Shown here piece after piece: positions 44,640 to 60,517 of a DNA stretch of 64,000 nt. Positions within the stretch are counted from its first letter, which is position 1. Each line of letters opens with the position of its first letter. The notes under the pieces are model-generated. The model saw only the letters and a program-made list of their open reading frames with translations. It was not told the origin of the DNA and did no database searches. Origin of the DNA: Paracyclopina nana (taxonomy: Eukaryota; Arthropoda; Copepoda; Cyclopoida; Cyclopettidae); contig JAGUCH010000003.1 of assembly GCA_019096065.1 (NCBI GenBank), positions 10,292,001 through 10,356,000 on the forward strand. Reading direction: 5' to 3'. A program made the translations under genes and the position numbers.

Positions 44640-45934
44640 AAAGATAAAACGTCAAATATTCGTGAGCTTATAAAAGTATGGTTGCAAATGGTCTTCATCA
44701 AAGGAAAGATCAATTATGATCCTAGTGAAAATCTTTATGACAATGAGTCACCGAAAAAACTAATAGTTTATGATGGGTCAGAAAAAGTTGATTCTGGGAT
44801 CATAACGGTTTTGTAGCCTTAAAATGTGCCCAAATACGAAAACTTACGGATAAGTATATGATAAAGGATACGTGACGATAAGCATCTAAAGCTTTTTAAT
44901 TTGCTTTCGAAACTTAATCAGAAAGTTCAAGATAAAGAAGCCATCAGCCTAAAGTCCTCGTCCAGGTTATTTATGCTTAGCTTGGCACAAACCACGATAA
45001 TCTAGCAATTAAACTAGAACACATCCAGAAGAGCTAAAAATATCTTAGATTCGCAAGTTTCAAGAGAAGAGCTGCAAAACCTCGCATTAAAAAAGCGACT
45101 TTAAAACGTCATGCCACAGCTATTGTAACTTTTTCCAGTATTTATTAGCGAATATATGCGCAAACCAAATTGATTTGAAATCTTCAAAAAGTGGAAAATC
45201 AGTCAATGATTAGATCCAATAGTTCAAGCTAATGCTTCATAGCTTTCTAGGAAGTCTTTGATTTTATTTGTGAATAAGGAAAAAACTTGCTCAAAATAAT
45301 CAAAAACCAACATCACACACATGGCAAAGCATACGTTTTTACAATGTACTCTAAGTGTACTTAACGAAGAAAACGATCAATGAAATTATCAATAAAAAGT
45401 TAAGTTTTCTCATTGAGTTCCTCTCAAGAAATGCATTCAGAAAACAATTCAAGGTTTTACTTTTGAGTGTTTAGCAATGATTAGTGGCTACAGAGCTCTA
45501 ACCTAATAAAGCCTCATTCCTCTTTTTTATAGGTTAACCATGAATTCGTTCTTGATCGATTTTCTTGTGCACTCCCCTCCCGCACAGCAAAAAGTAAACC
45601 CAAGTGGACTCTATATGCAATTCAAATTTAGGCATATTTTTCATTCTTGAGCACATATTTTGCACTTTTTGTAACTAAATACCAAATATCTCACAAGAAG
45701 ATTGCTTTAGCCAAAATCAAATTCAAGCTCATAACTTTCACAAAAACTTGTAACAACATTTCCCATTTTCTTTACAAGCTCCAATGTGAAAAATTGCACA
45801 AATATTAATAATACCGTAAATCAATATAATTTTTATGAGAAATGCCAAGAATCTAATTTCATCAACTAAAAAGTGAAAGCATTAAGCGGAGGAAGAATCA
45901 ACATAAGTTTCATGGGGAAAGCATTTGCAGTACA
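44640..45934. other. Intergenic region upstream of the CFAP73-like gene
   Basis: About 1.3 kb, AT-rich, no recognisable gene or repeat. The acceptor-like TTTGCAG just before 45931 suggests a 5' untranslated exon upstream of the start codon at 45935. Confidence 0.35.
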
Positions 45935-48366
45935 ATGGCTTTGGGCTTTCTTGCTAAGCGTTGTTCAAGTTGGTTCAATAAAATATCAAGCATGGACGAT
46001 GTTGGTTTACTATTTTCCTCGTCTGAGTGGAAAACATTCCAAGAGCCAGGTAGCACACTTCAAAAACTTAATAAATTAAACAAGATTTCACCTCTACCTC
46101 AATGCAGATCCATCAGCTACAACCAAGCTCAAGATACCTAAAAATGAAGAGGTTGGTCGGGTTGACTTGAAGAAGCAGAATACAGATGATTCAGCAGTGC
46201 TGATTGATACCAAAAAGAAACATGCAGAAAAGATGCGTAAACTTAAGCAGAAAATGGAGCAACTGCGTACAGAGCAGAAGGAATTGGAGCTCAACTTGAC
46301 CAAGTTCAACACATTTGTCAAGGAGAAGCAGCTCAAAGTGGAGAGAGGCATTGCAACTGAAAGGGAGGAAAAGGAATTAAGGGAGAAAATGACGCATGAC
46401 ATCGCTGAAAAAGAAGTGGTTCTCATTGAGCTCACGGATGCCAGAGTAACTAGTTGATATATAATGCAATTATGTTTTTACTTCATTCGTCAATGATTAT
46501 TTCAGGAGTTTCTGGAAGAAGCAGTGAAAAAACGAAAAATGTTCCACGACTTCTTACATACTGTTGTAGATAGTGAAGCTTCCAGAAGCAGGTTATCTTA
46601 ATTAACGCATAGTTAGCTATTAGGGCGGTCTCATATTCGTCAATTGGGCAAGGTAGGTGGACTCACCTTCCCACCTACCTAGGGTAGGTAGGTGAGGGTA
46701 GGCAGGTGAGGGTAGGCAGGTGGGTAGGTGGGTAACCTAGTAGCTTAGTGAACCAGTTAGTATGCAGGCAAGTTAAGTCAATTTGACCCAGAAATCACGA
46801 GAAGACATTTTGTGTAGAAGCAGCTTTTTGTTATGCTTAAAAAATTGACTTAACTTGCCTGCACTAACTGGTTCACTAAGCTACCAGGTTACCCACCTAC
46901 CCACCTGCCTACCCTCACCTGCCTACCCTCACCTACCTACCCTAGGTAGGTGGTAAGGTGAGTCCACCTACCTTGCCCAATTGACGAATATGAGACCGCC
47001 CTATTATTTTAAAAAATGGTCAACTTTCTCATTAGATACAAAGACATTGGAGAGCTGATGAAAAGATGCGAGACTCTAGTGGCCACCAGAGACAACCTAT
47101 TATCCACTCGGGATAAAATCCGATCTGCCATCCAAAAGGAAGAGGACGGATTAGCCAACTTCAAAGAGGAGCAAAATGCCAGAATTTTAGAATTTAGGTA
47201 AATCTTGCAAATTTGTCTAGTCTAGACAGCAGATAGTGTTTCCTATTTTGCAGCGCAAAGCTCAACGAGTTTCAGGAGAAATACTACGCAGCTGAAGCAA
47301 AAAGGCTGGAAAAGCAACGCGTTCTTGATGCTCAAGGTATCAGATAACCAACTAAAGACAATGATAATAACACAATAATATTTAAACAATTAAAAAAAAA
47401 TAGCCAAAGAAGATGTGAATAAGCAGCTGCTAATAGCCAACATAAGATTGAGCATTCTCACATTGTGGCAATATGTGTCATCAAAAAAGGTAGTTTTTCA
47501 CTTACCTTGTCTTCAGGTGTTCCAAGTTTGAATCTGAGTATATTTCAATCATTTATTACAGATTTCTTTGCCTGGTGACCGAAAAGCGGTAGAAGAGCAC
47601 AACAGACTTAAACCTCCTGGCCTAAATGACCAATTGGCAGCCATACAGGCCCACATTGAAGATTTGAAGGTTTCCTTTGGCGACTTTATACTTTTTCTTT
47701 GTTCCACCTTTTTCCTTATTTCTCTGGTGTGTATTTTTGTGAGCGTAGAAAGTACTCAAGGCTTTTTCAAAAGCCTCAAGATTTGAGACTTGTCGGTGAG
47801 CATAACATATCTTGCTAAAACCTTGCAGCAATGATATTGGGCATGAAATCGAAACGTAAAATTATCTTCAATCATCTATTATCACAATAGTTTTTACATC
47901 AATTTGCAATTTTGGAAATGGCCAACCAAATCATCGCATATCCTATAGCTATCATCTATTTGGTGCATTAATAAAATAGGTTGATAATGCACCGCATTAA
48001 ATCATGAGGCCTTAATTTATAGCATTCACATTCTCATTAGGCACCCATTGTTACAACTTTTTAGCCTTAATTATGAATCTGAACCCAAGGGCTAAAAATA
48101 GTACTAAGAATGCGTATATGAGAAGAAATACTTGCACTAAATATAGATAAGCAGTAAGGAATTCATGCTATAAATATATCAATCTCCTTTTACCAATCAA
48201 GGCATCTTGATCGAAAGTATTTCCCAAGATCTGAATAGTTCGTGACATGACTAATTGTGATACTCTATTTTAGGTTGTTATCCAACGAGTGAATGCAGCC
48301 ACAGATTTGGATGGGTACAACGCTCCGCTCGTTTCGGAGCCATCAGAACTCAGAATTGACTATTAA
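45935..48366 (+). CDS. CFAP73/CCDC42-like coiled-coil (DUF4200) axonemal protein
   Basis: Eight exons: 45935-46049, 46108-46445, 46506-46591, 47036-47197, 47254-47336, 47404-47489, 47562-47669 and 48274-48366. All phases agree, giving 356 residues. The protein is nearly all coiled coil (KKKHAEKMRKLKQKMEQLRT, ELELNLTKFNTFVKEKQLK). It has the family landmarks: an FxxFVKEK stretch, EFLEEAVKKRKMFHDFL, and a later RxETLxxxRDxL-like block (RCETLVATRDNLL). CCDC42/CFAP73 proteins belong to the modified-inner-dynein-arm system of motile axonemes and to sperm-tail assembly; the role here is inferred. AATAAA is at 48382-48387. Intron 3 carries the hairpin element at 46623-47001. Confidence 0.8.
46623..47001. 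mobile_element. Hairpin (foldback/MITE) transposon in intron 3 of the CFAP73-like gene
   Basis: 379 bases beginning GGGCGGTCTCATATTCGTC and ending in its reverse complement. The inverted arms (about 46623-46782 and 46842-47001) are nearly perfect, separated by about 60 bases. The outer arms are rich in GGTAGGTGAG-like short repeats. The pentamer TATTA flanks both sides (46618-46622 and 47002-47006) and is the likely target duplication; a TA duplication is also compatible. No coding capacity. Confidence 0.88.
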
Positions 48367-50001
48367 ACGTGGAATCAATCAAATAAACATGCGTAAACGC
48401 ACTCAATGAATTCTGAGAATGTTAAGTAAATAAACAACAACAACAAAGTTTTCACCAATTTGAATGAGCCAAATGGAGACCAGATTATTTGAGCATTTAT
48501 TATTCTAAAGCCAAGAGGGTAAATAAACACAATTATTATTATATGTTTTATATAATTGCTATTTTTTAAAATCAGATATAAGTCATGCCATTTAAATAGA
48601 AACTACCTATCTTAAATAAGCTTATCTAACTTAATTTAAAGTATATAACTTAATGTCAGGCTATGCAAGTTTCATTAGTTCGGCGCCTGTTAAGAATAAT
48701 TAATTGATTAATACGTAACGCTTTAAAAAATTAAAAGTGATAAAAGGATTCATCACTGAAATCCATAATTTAGCATTGGAAAGGTCAAAGCGAAAAAGGC
48801 AAAATATCTAGCTACAGGCAAAAATTAAAATCATTCCTATGGTGATTTTCATCATTTCTTGAATTAGAAGTACTTTTTTTCTGCGTCGCATAAAGTTGAT
48901 TAAGCTGTTGTAATTTTCCTCAAAACTGAAGAGTATCCAAAAGCGTCCTCTTATTCACATTCAATTTACGCCGTTCAAACCTCTTCCATTCCTAGACTCA
49001 ATATAAATTGCTGTAAGCATTTAAGGACATTCCGTATGCAGATTTCAAGGTAATTAAAAAAATTGGAATCCTTTCAATGGCCTAAATGTCTGATGCAACG
49101 CTGCCCGCAGGCGCTTTTTCCAAGAATTCTGAGTGAATGGCCGCGAAACAGGTCATTTTCCATCTTCCAGGTCAAAAAAGCCGGTGCTACGAATGACAGG
49201 AGCGGGCGACCACGTGGACCACGTGGGCAATTGACTTTGACGCTTGGGATGGCGCAACAAGCAGAAACACGCAACGTTTGACCCGCGAAAAACGCAGTGA
49301 CTCACAGTCTCACAGACCTGAGGAAAATGCCCAAATACGCGAAAAAGAGGCGAAGCGTGGGCTCGTTTTCCGCGAAACGGAGTGACACCTTTGGCAGCTT
49401 ATTCCGGATCATGTCTGTTGTGTCGAGTTGAGGCGCCATGCTTGGATTTCTACGCCATTTCGTCATGTTCTGCTCATCACGGAGTGTGAGCGCGTTTTAA
49501 AAAGCAGAGCTTGAGCTGCTGTACTACGGATGCTGCCATACACTCGACGCTGGAGGCAACCACTACAATTCCAAGGATCTCTCGAACTACTTGAAGGTGA
49601 GCAATAAATTCAACTACAACCAGACTTTCACCATCAGTCGTTCGCGAAGCACCATTGCATAGGGAAACCACAATCCAAACACATTTTCCATCCACAATCA
49701 ACTACTTTAACAAACAGTAAGTCACTCTTAACTTCGGAAACGAGAATGAGATAATAAAACAAGAAAAGGAAAATCTTGAATAGAAAATTGGGTTAGAAAC
49801 ATTGCAAACGCTTACACGGTTAATTTAAAGTAGTCGGAAACTCAAGCTATTTTACAGAAATGAACAGAAACGTTTTTAATAAGTTTTTTATGATTCCTTT
49901 TCGGGCCCGTTTTTTAGAGTGATCTCAATAAAAAACAACTTGATTCAGAGTCTTAAAAAAACGACGGGAAAAATTAATTTTACCTTATTTTGCTTGCAGA
50001 G
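48367..50001. other. Intergenic region upstream of the secreted-protein gene
   Basis: About 1.6 kb. An acceptor (TTGCTTGCAG) at 49989-49998, just before the start codon, implies at least one untranslated 5' exon, probably around 49300-49730 where the sequence is less AT-rich. Frames there are short and unconvincing. No RNA gene or repeat recognised. Confidence 0.4.
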
Positions 50002-51340
50002 ATGATCCTCATAATTTTGCTTTTGGTAGCCGGAGCCCAAAGCTCTCCAGCAATCAGCAGGAATTCGGGCGCCATTTTCTCCACGCAGTTACGCGAAAAT
50101 TCGTGGATTGACATGCTGAGAAATCCGTGCATGCACGAAAGCCCCGAGACCCGTCAAAGTCTCTCCATGGCCAGCCATGACCAAATTCTTTCGGTTCGAG
50201 GCCGAGAGCGCGAAATTCGATCCATCGCAGGAAATCTTCTTCGGAGGATGAAATCCATTCCCAATACGGTAAGTTGAAACCTGGGATTACCAAGGCAAAT
50301 TGAGCAAATTTCGCGATTCGCAAATGTGCGAAAAAATGGCGTGAATTGGCGTGGTGATTTCAACTCATGAGACTAAGCCAGATTTTTTGCAAATATTTCT
50401 ACAAAAATAGCGTTTTCCCATTTTTTAGAACTCACCGTAGCTTGGACGCAGTTGACGAGTTGCGATTTCGCAACATTTTTATTTTGTTTATGCGTTTTTT
50501 ATTTGTCAACAATAACAGATTCGAAGCTGCGTCGCAGGATCGATTTTTTAGCACAAACTTAGGACCAAATAAATGATATTGGTAACTTGGTTGTTTTGCG
50601 AGCGAAAATCGGATTATCACCCAATATCTGGGTACGCTGAATTTGCGCCACAGTCCTATTTTGCCGATTATAAGCTTTTCGCGCGAAAAATGGCAACGCC
50701 AAGAGCTTGAAGTCGACCGAAATTTCGTGCTTCGGCTATCAGCGCAAGTTGAGCCCAATGCTATTGGCGGGAAATTCAAAATTAAGCAATTTCCATCTTC
50801 ATCAGGGAAACCAAGAATGCTCCGTCAGCATTCCAAGCTTGCCAACATTGACGTCCCTCAACTCTTCAAGCTCAGTCCTGGATTTGACAAAGCTGGAGGA
50901 GCTTTACGAGTCAGCCCTGTATTTGTCTGCTCACTTCAAGTACATGGCAGATGATTGGCAACATGGCAGCCATTGTTTTAACGAAAATATCAACCAACGC
51001 CTGGTCAATGCTTTCACAAGGTACTTGAGACTGCCTCTCCACTTGGAGGACAATGACCCTCAAATTGTAAATGATGCGCATTTGATTACCGTGATGTTTA
51101 TTTTGCAGGCAAAGTGAGAACTTTGAGCACATCATGTGCAGGCTCATGGCCCCTGTGGACCCCCCTTCGGTTCCCTATCCCTCTGATGAAATGCACACTA
51201 TGTACTTGACATCGTTGGAGACGCAAATTTTCCACTACCATGACTGCATTGGTCGAGCTGAGAGGGATTGCCAAGTGCTGACACATGCCAAAACGTTCTT
51301 GGAGCAGTTGTTCCAACTCGTATCCAACTCTCTGAATTAG
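50002..51340 (+). CDS. Secreted, mostly helical six-cysteine protein, unrecognised
   Basis: Exons 50002-50268, 50806-51020 and 51109-51340 agree in phase and give 237 residues. A signal peptide (MILIILLLVAGAQSSPA) is followed by six cysteines in the mature part (WIDMLRNPCMHE, NQECSVS, GSHCFNEN, EHIMCRLM, YHDCIGRAERDC). The predicted helices are amphipathic: LDLTKLEELYESALYLSAHF, NINQRLVNAF, MYLTSLETQIFHY, KTFLEQLFQLVSN. Size, secretion signal, cysteine number and about four helical blocks are what one sees in helical-bundle cytokines, but I have no sequence match to any. An RERE-like basic stretch (VRGREREIRS) near residue 72 might be processed. The start is chosen at the first Met after the acceptor. 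Confidence 0.65.
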
Positions 51341-51826
51341 CACCGAAAAGTCCCAGCAACTCTACTCTACAACAACTCTAAGCTCTAAGCAGTACCTGTG
51401 AAGTAATTTCAGAAACCAAGGGTGGTATAAGGATACAAATAGCTTGAAAAGTTGCCCTCCTTAAAGACACCCCCTTAAAAAACTAGCTGACTTCAATGAT
51501 AAAAACACATCATAAAGGATCTCCTGTACCTGGAAAGCAGTATTTTCCACGACTACAATAATAATAATAAGTAGAAGAACGCGTATTGAACCAGTATTAT
51601 GACACTTTATACCACTAGTTATGATCTCAATTAATGCCAATGACCCAAATATGTTAGATAGATCGATGAAACGGTTGAATTTTGAACATGCCTGAGAAAT
51701 CAACACCCATTTTTCAGCATGGCATACCATATCTAATTTGAAGCCATCTTTACTCTTATACCATACTGTGTTATGATACCTGACATGTTGTTTACATAAT
51801 AAAATTGATGACCTCAATGATCAATT

Positions 51827-53431
51827 TCACAATTTCTCGTCACATAAAAGGCCAGTGAAGCCTTTGGTACATTCACAAGTCCAAGGCTTGAGGTGGCCAT
51901 CAGCAGTCCTTGAGCAGACTCCATTGACACATCCAGGATAGGTTCTGCAGGTGTCACAATTCTTCCCACTGTATCCAAGTTGGCAGATACAAAAGTCAGG
52001 TTTCTGCATTTGATATTTCATTGTCAGCTATAATTATAAGGCTGTATTTGTGTTTACCTGGCAAGTACCACGTGGTGGGACGCAGGCAGCATCACACACA
52101 GGTTGCTCACACACTGAACCTTGCCAACCTTTGTTGCAAATGCATTCCATGGGATTTTTGCAGGACCCATTCATACATCCAGGCAATGGGGCACACTCAG
52201 TGCAATTGGGCCCTCTCCATCCAAGATGACACCTTGAATTTTTGTTTACTATAAAAGTGAGTCAAACTTGCTTTCCTGGGCTTACTTGCATTCCCCTGGG
52301 AAGTCACAAAAGCCCCTCTCTTGATCACAGCCTTCTTTACAAATGGCTGAAAAACAGTGACTTTAAAAAAGCTGTAAAAAAACAGATCGACTTTCTAGTA
52401 AAACATTTCTTAGAATTCAAAACTAGTTGGACGTCCAAAGCGTGGTGTTTCGCGGATTATTCGAGCGGAGCATTGAATATTAGCTTCAAGAAAATCAACC
52501 AATTCGAACTAAATCTGTGGGACATTTGGCGCGTAAAAAGCCAAAAGGTACGAAAAATAACCCATAAATAAGAGCTGCAATACGGTTAATCATTCAAAAG
52601 GCTTCGCTCCGCTCAAACTATTTTAGAATGACCTAAAAGAAGAAGTTGGCCACCCACACTCGTCAGCAGTAAAAGCAAAGCTGAATAATTAAGAATTGAC
52701 GTAGATACAGTAATGGAAAACTTCACCTCTGTCGCAGTAGATTCCTTGCCAGCCTGGCTGGCAAATACATTCATAGGCCTTTTTGCAGTCTCCATGTTGG
52801 CATCCTGGCAAGGGGATACATTTGGAGCAAGTGTGGCCATGATATCCAACCTTGCAATGGCACACATTTGGCTCATGACATTCACCTTTCTCTTTTTCGC
52901 AGCCTTCAGGGCAATCAGGGTCACGGCAAAAATTGTCTGGGTTCTAAATAACAGCAGCTTTAATACATTCCATGAATGAAATAGCCCGCGCAATCGAGCC
53001 TTCATCTCCAAACTACACACAGATTTTAAGCTACATTTACTGAGCTAATAATTCAAGCCTGTAAACTTTTTCCGTCATTTAACGCAAATTGCTCTTCCAT
53101 AATGTGAGAGTTATGAAAAATAATGATTTTTCAAGCAAACTTTCCTCTCCTAAAACAAAAGCTTATCACCTTTATTTTTGTGACAAATAAAATTAATTTG
53201 TATTAGAATTAAGTAACTTAAATTTCTTACTTTCCACCCTGGTAAGCACCAAATTTTCCCCTGGGCACAAATGTAGTTTGCTTGATTTGACATGACATTT
53301 GCCCTGCAGGGCTCAGGGTCTGAAGAAATATCCAAATTCGGGGCTCCATCAATCATTCTCATGCTTGGCCCGAATAGATGATTGCAGGTGACTAATTGCA
53401 GCAAACTCGTTAAAAAGACTAGGGAAAGCAT
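51827..53431 (-). CDS. Secreted DLK/Delta-like EGF-repeat protein A
   Basis: Five exons (reading down): 53431-53231, 52943-52727, 52346-52286, 52232-52058 and 52003-51827. Phases agree, giving 276 residues. A signal peptide (MLSLVFLTSLLQLVTC) is followed by an unpaired region ending IWCLPGWK, then about six EGF-like units. They are arranged in DLK-style pairs: C-x3-C...C-x-P-x-xC-x-C-x2-GW-x-G-x-x-C followed directly by xC-x4-PGC-x2-G-x-C (for example HTCSKCIPLPGCQHGDC and PNCTECAPLPGCMNGSC). No transmembrane segment is seen, so it is probably secreted. DLK-type proteins modulate Notch signalling; whether this one does is unknown. It is head-to-head with a paralogue 720 bases away. Confidence 0.82.
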
Positions 53432-54152
53432 GATAACATTTGCAGTGAGACTTGTTAACTAAAATAGAATTTTAACGCTTCATAGGCGAAAAGTCAGCAG
53501 TTTTTTTTCCTTTCATCGACTCATTATTTACAGTGGATTTATTAGCTCAATTCCAACTAAGCTAAAGCCTTGACTATGAATGACAGAGCTTAATAAGCCA
53601 GACTCAAATTCCTCTTTGAATGCTACATTTTAGTTTTGTTTTATGGGCTTGTAAAGAGCTTTTGTCTTTGATTTATTTCCCCTCATACACATTATTACTT
53701 ATTATGCATTCTCAATGAATGGCAGAGCAAGTGAAAAAACTCTAGAAGGTTCAAATAATCACTCAAATGCTAGAAATTTTCTTAAGGGGTTAGACGATTA
53801 CGTAATAGATACTACATCATGATAAAAATGGCACACAAAGCAAAGAGTGATGTTGTAACCTTTAAAATATCATTTCTTGACAATATGGCAATAATAGCTT
53901 GATATTAAAGGCTTCCATTAGGCTCGCGAAAAAAGAAGGTTTATAGGATTCTATAAAATTAATGCTGACTGAAACAGAGCTGAAAAAACGGAGCAAGGGA
54001 GAAAAAATCCCTTAATGGATGCTTTTCATGGGGTTTTAATAGAGGGCTCAATTAGCTCTTTTGGGAATTAAGCAGCAATTATAAAAGGGCGGAACAATGC
54101 TTGCCTTGTTCTCACTTGGCACATGAGCCTCGTCCAAGACTGAGCAGTAATC
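53432..54152. other. Shared upstream region of two divergent EGF genes
   Basis: A 721-base AT-rich spacer between two head-to-head paralogues, so a possible bidirectional promoter. I see no clear TATA box or repeat. Runs such as CTTAATGGATGCTTTTC near 54012 carry no recognised site. Confidence 0.4.
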
Positions 54153-55945
54153 ATGGTCGACTTAAAAACATCAACATTTTTAGCTCTGCTGATGTTCCTG
54201 GTGGGTTCAGCCCAGGGAGGTAAAATGTATACCCCATTAAATGCCTGGTACAAAGTGGCCTGCATTGCTGAGAACATCAAGGTATATATAATAATTTGCT
54301 AATTTTGACATGCAAAAAATCTAAAAAGAAAGAAAAGAGTTATTTTTGCAAATCTTTTCTAATGCAATGATATAATAGTTTCTGGGCCATCTAAGGGAAA
54401 ATATTTCTCTTTTAGGATTCTGACCATTACATATGTGACAAAAATGGTAACATTCGGTGTTTGCCTGGTTACGTTAATGAGCTTAAATACTGCACTGAGG
54501 CAATCTGTATCCCACCCTGTTACCCAGGCAGGGGAAATTGCACCAAGCCAAACACCTGCGAATGTGCAGTGGGCTGGACTGGTCCGGATTGCTCCCAATG
54601 CATTTGCTTGCCAGGCTGCCAAAATGGCAACTGCTCAACCCCTTTCGAGTGCAATTGCGAGCCTGGATGGGATGGAATGTTTTGTGACCAGCGTAAGATA
54701 CAACTTCGATATTTGGTATTTAGCTGTATTGAAGTATTTTCGAATTCACTGCTAATCATGCTTGTTGTATTGAATTGCGTAGTTAGCTACGCTTATTAGA
54801 AGGATATGCTAGAGCACCGATTTTGGGTTCATTAAGGGAAAAACTTGGATATTTGTCTGCCTAATTATAAGGCCAAAGTGGCCACCTATTGGTATTGGTT
54901 TCAGGATTGAAGTCCGTTATCTCATAAAAATGGTTATGACACATAATGAGATATATCCGCAACGCAAGATGCTTGACATACCAAAACATTGTGTAAAATC
55001 GGGCGGCTGATAAAGTGTAAAAACATCCAAGTGCAGCATTATTCGCCCGAGCGTGCGAGGATGGCAATTTCATAACATGAATAAAAACAAATGTTTGCAT
55101 TGCAGCTTTGTGTAGTCCAACCTGCAAACATGGAGATTGCAATCGCCCAGGAGAGTGCAAGTAAGCAGTGCATAAAATCAAGTAAAGTAAAAAAATATTT
55201 TAAATGCATCTAATTTTGTAGCTGCCATCCAGGGTGGACTGGGCCGAATTGTGACATTTGCGTAAAACTCCCAGGCTGCTCAGAGCATGGGTCATGCACA
55301 AAGCCAATGGAATGCAAATGTGACTATGGATACACTGGGCATTTCTGCCACAAGGCCAAATGCAGGGAAGGTTGCAACGAGACGACCGGTTTTTGCGATA
55401 AACCAGGGGAATGCTGGTGCAAAGTTGGCTGGACTGGGCCCAGGTGCGAAACATGTGTGCCCTACCCTGGATGCCAAAATGGCATCTGCGTCAACCCCTG
55501 GGAGTGCAAATGCACCGGAAATTACGTGGGCATGTTGTGTGATCGTACCAGTTCCGATCCGACACCCACACCTTACCACCATTCATCTACGACAACTCTG
55601 ATTCCCCAACCAGCGGGCCAACCTTTCCCAGGTACGATAAAATAATTTTGTATGTGCCTGCATTTTTCATGGAGTCATTTGAGTCTGTTACGTAACGTTT
55701 TCCTCGTGTGTGCGTATTACGTAATGGTGCTGTTGTTGTGTAATTCCGCTACGTTTTGTATTTGTACTTTAGCTGAATGGAAGCCACCGTATAATGCATT
55801 GCCTCAAAATTACGTATGTGGATAACATAATTATGTCCATTTTTCATAAGTTATAGTCTTTATGTTTTTTGCCTTTCAGCGGACTATTATTTCACCATCA
55901 AGCCCTCGCAGCTTCCTGTTGGATGATTTCAATAACTTCACTTAG
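54153..55945 (+). CDS. Secreted DLK/Delta-like EGF-repeat protein B
   Basis: Six exons: 54153-54281, 54416-54692, 55106-55160, 55222-55631, 55773-55813 and 55880-55945. Phases agree, giving 325 residues. It has a signal peptide (FLALLMFLVGSAQG) and a short lead-in with RCLPGYVNE, corresponding to IWCLPGWK of the paralogue. About seven EGF-like units follow in the same paired DLK style (PDCSQCICLPGCQNGNC, PNCDICVKLPGCSEHGSC, PRCETCVPYPGCQNGIC). A Pro/Thr/Ser-rich tail ends at a stop at 55945. No membrane anchor is seen. Shared architecture and intron positions with the - strand gene show duplication followed by inversion. A probable role is as a Notch-pathway ligand-like or matrix protein, inferred from family only. 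Confidence 0.8.
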
Positions 55946-56241
55946 AAATAATGACGCTGCACTCACCAAAGACATCCATTTTTACATCATATAGAAGTAT
56001 TATTAGGTTTTAAGGTTATCAGCCACACTTAAAATGAAGCTACATTAATGATGGCTCCACAAAAAAATACGTAAAGTGGTTACAAATAGTTTATTGTAAT
56101 TATTATTCATCATGTCATTAATAAACATCCAGGACTACAAATGATTGAGGAGACATTACCAAACTTTCACCTGGTGCAATTCTGCAAAATGATTTTGCTA
56201 CTTTTACAAGGGCTCTTGCTCAAGTTTCATAAGTTGTATAC

Positions 56242-60517
<4,276 letters not shown>

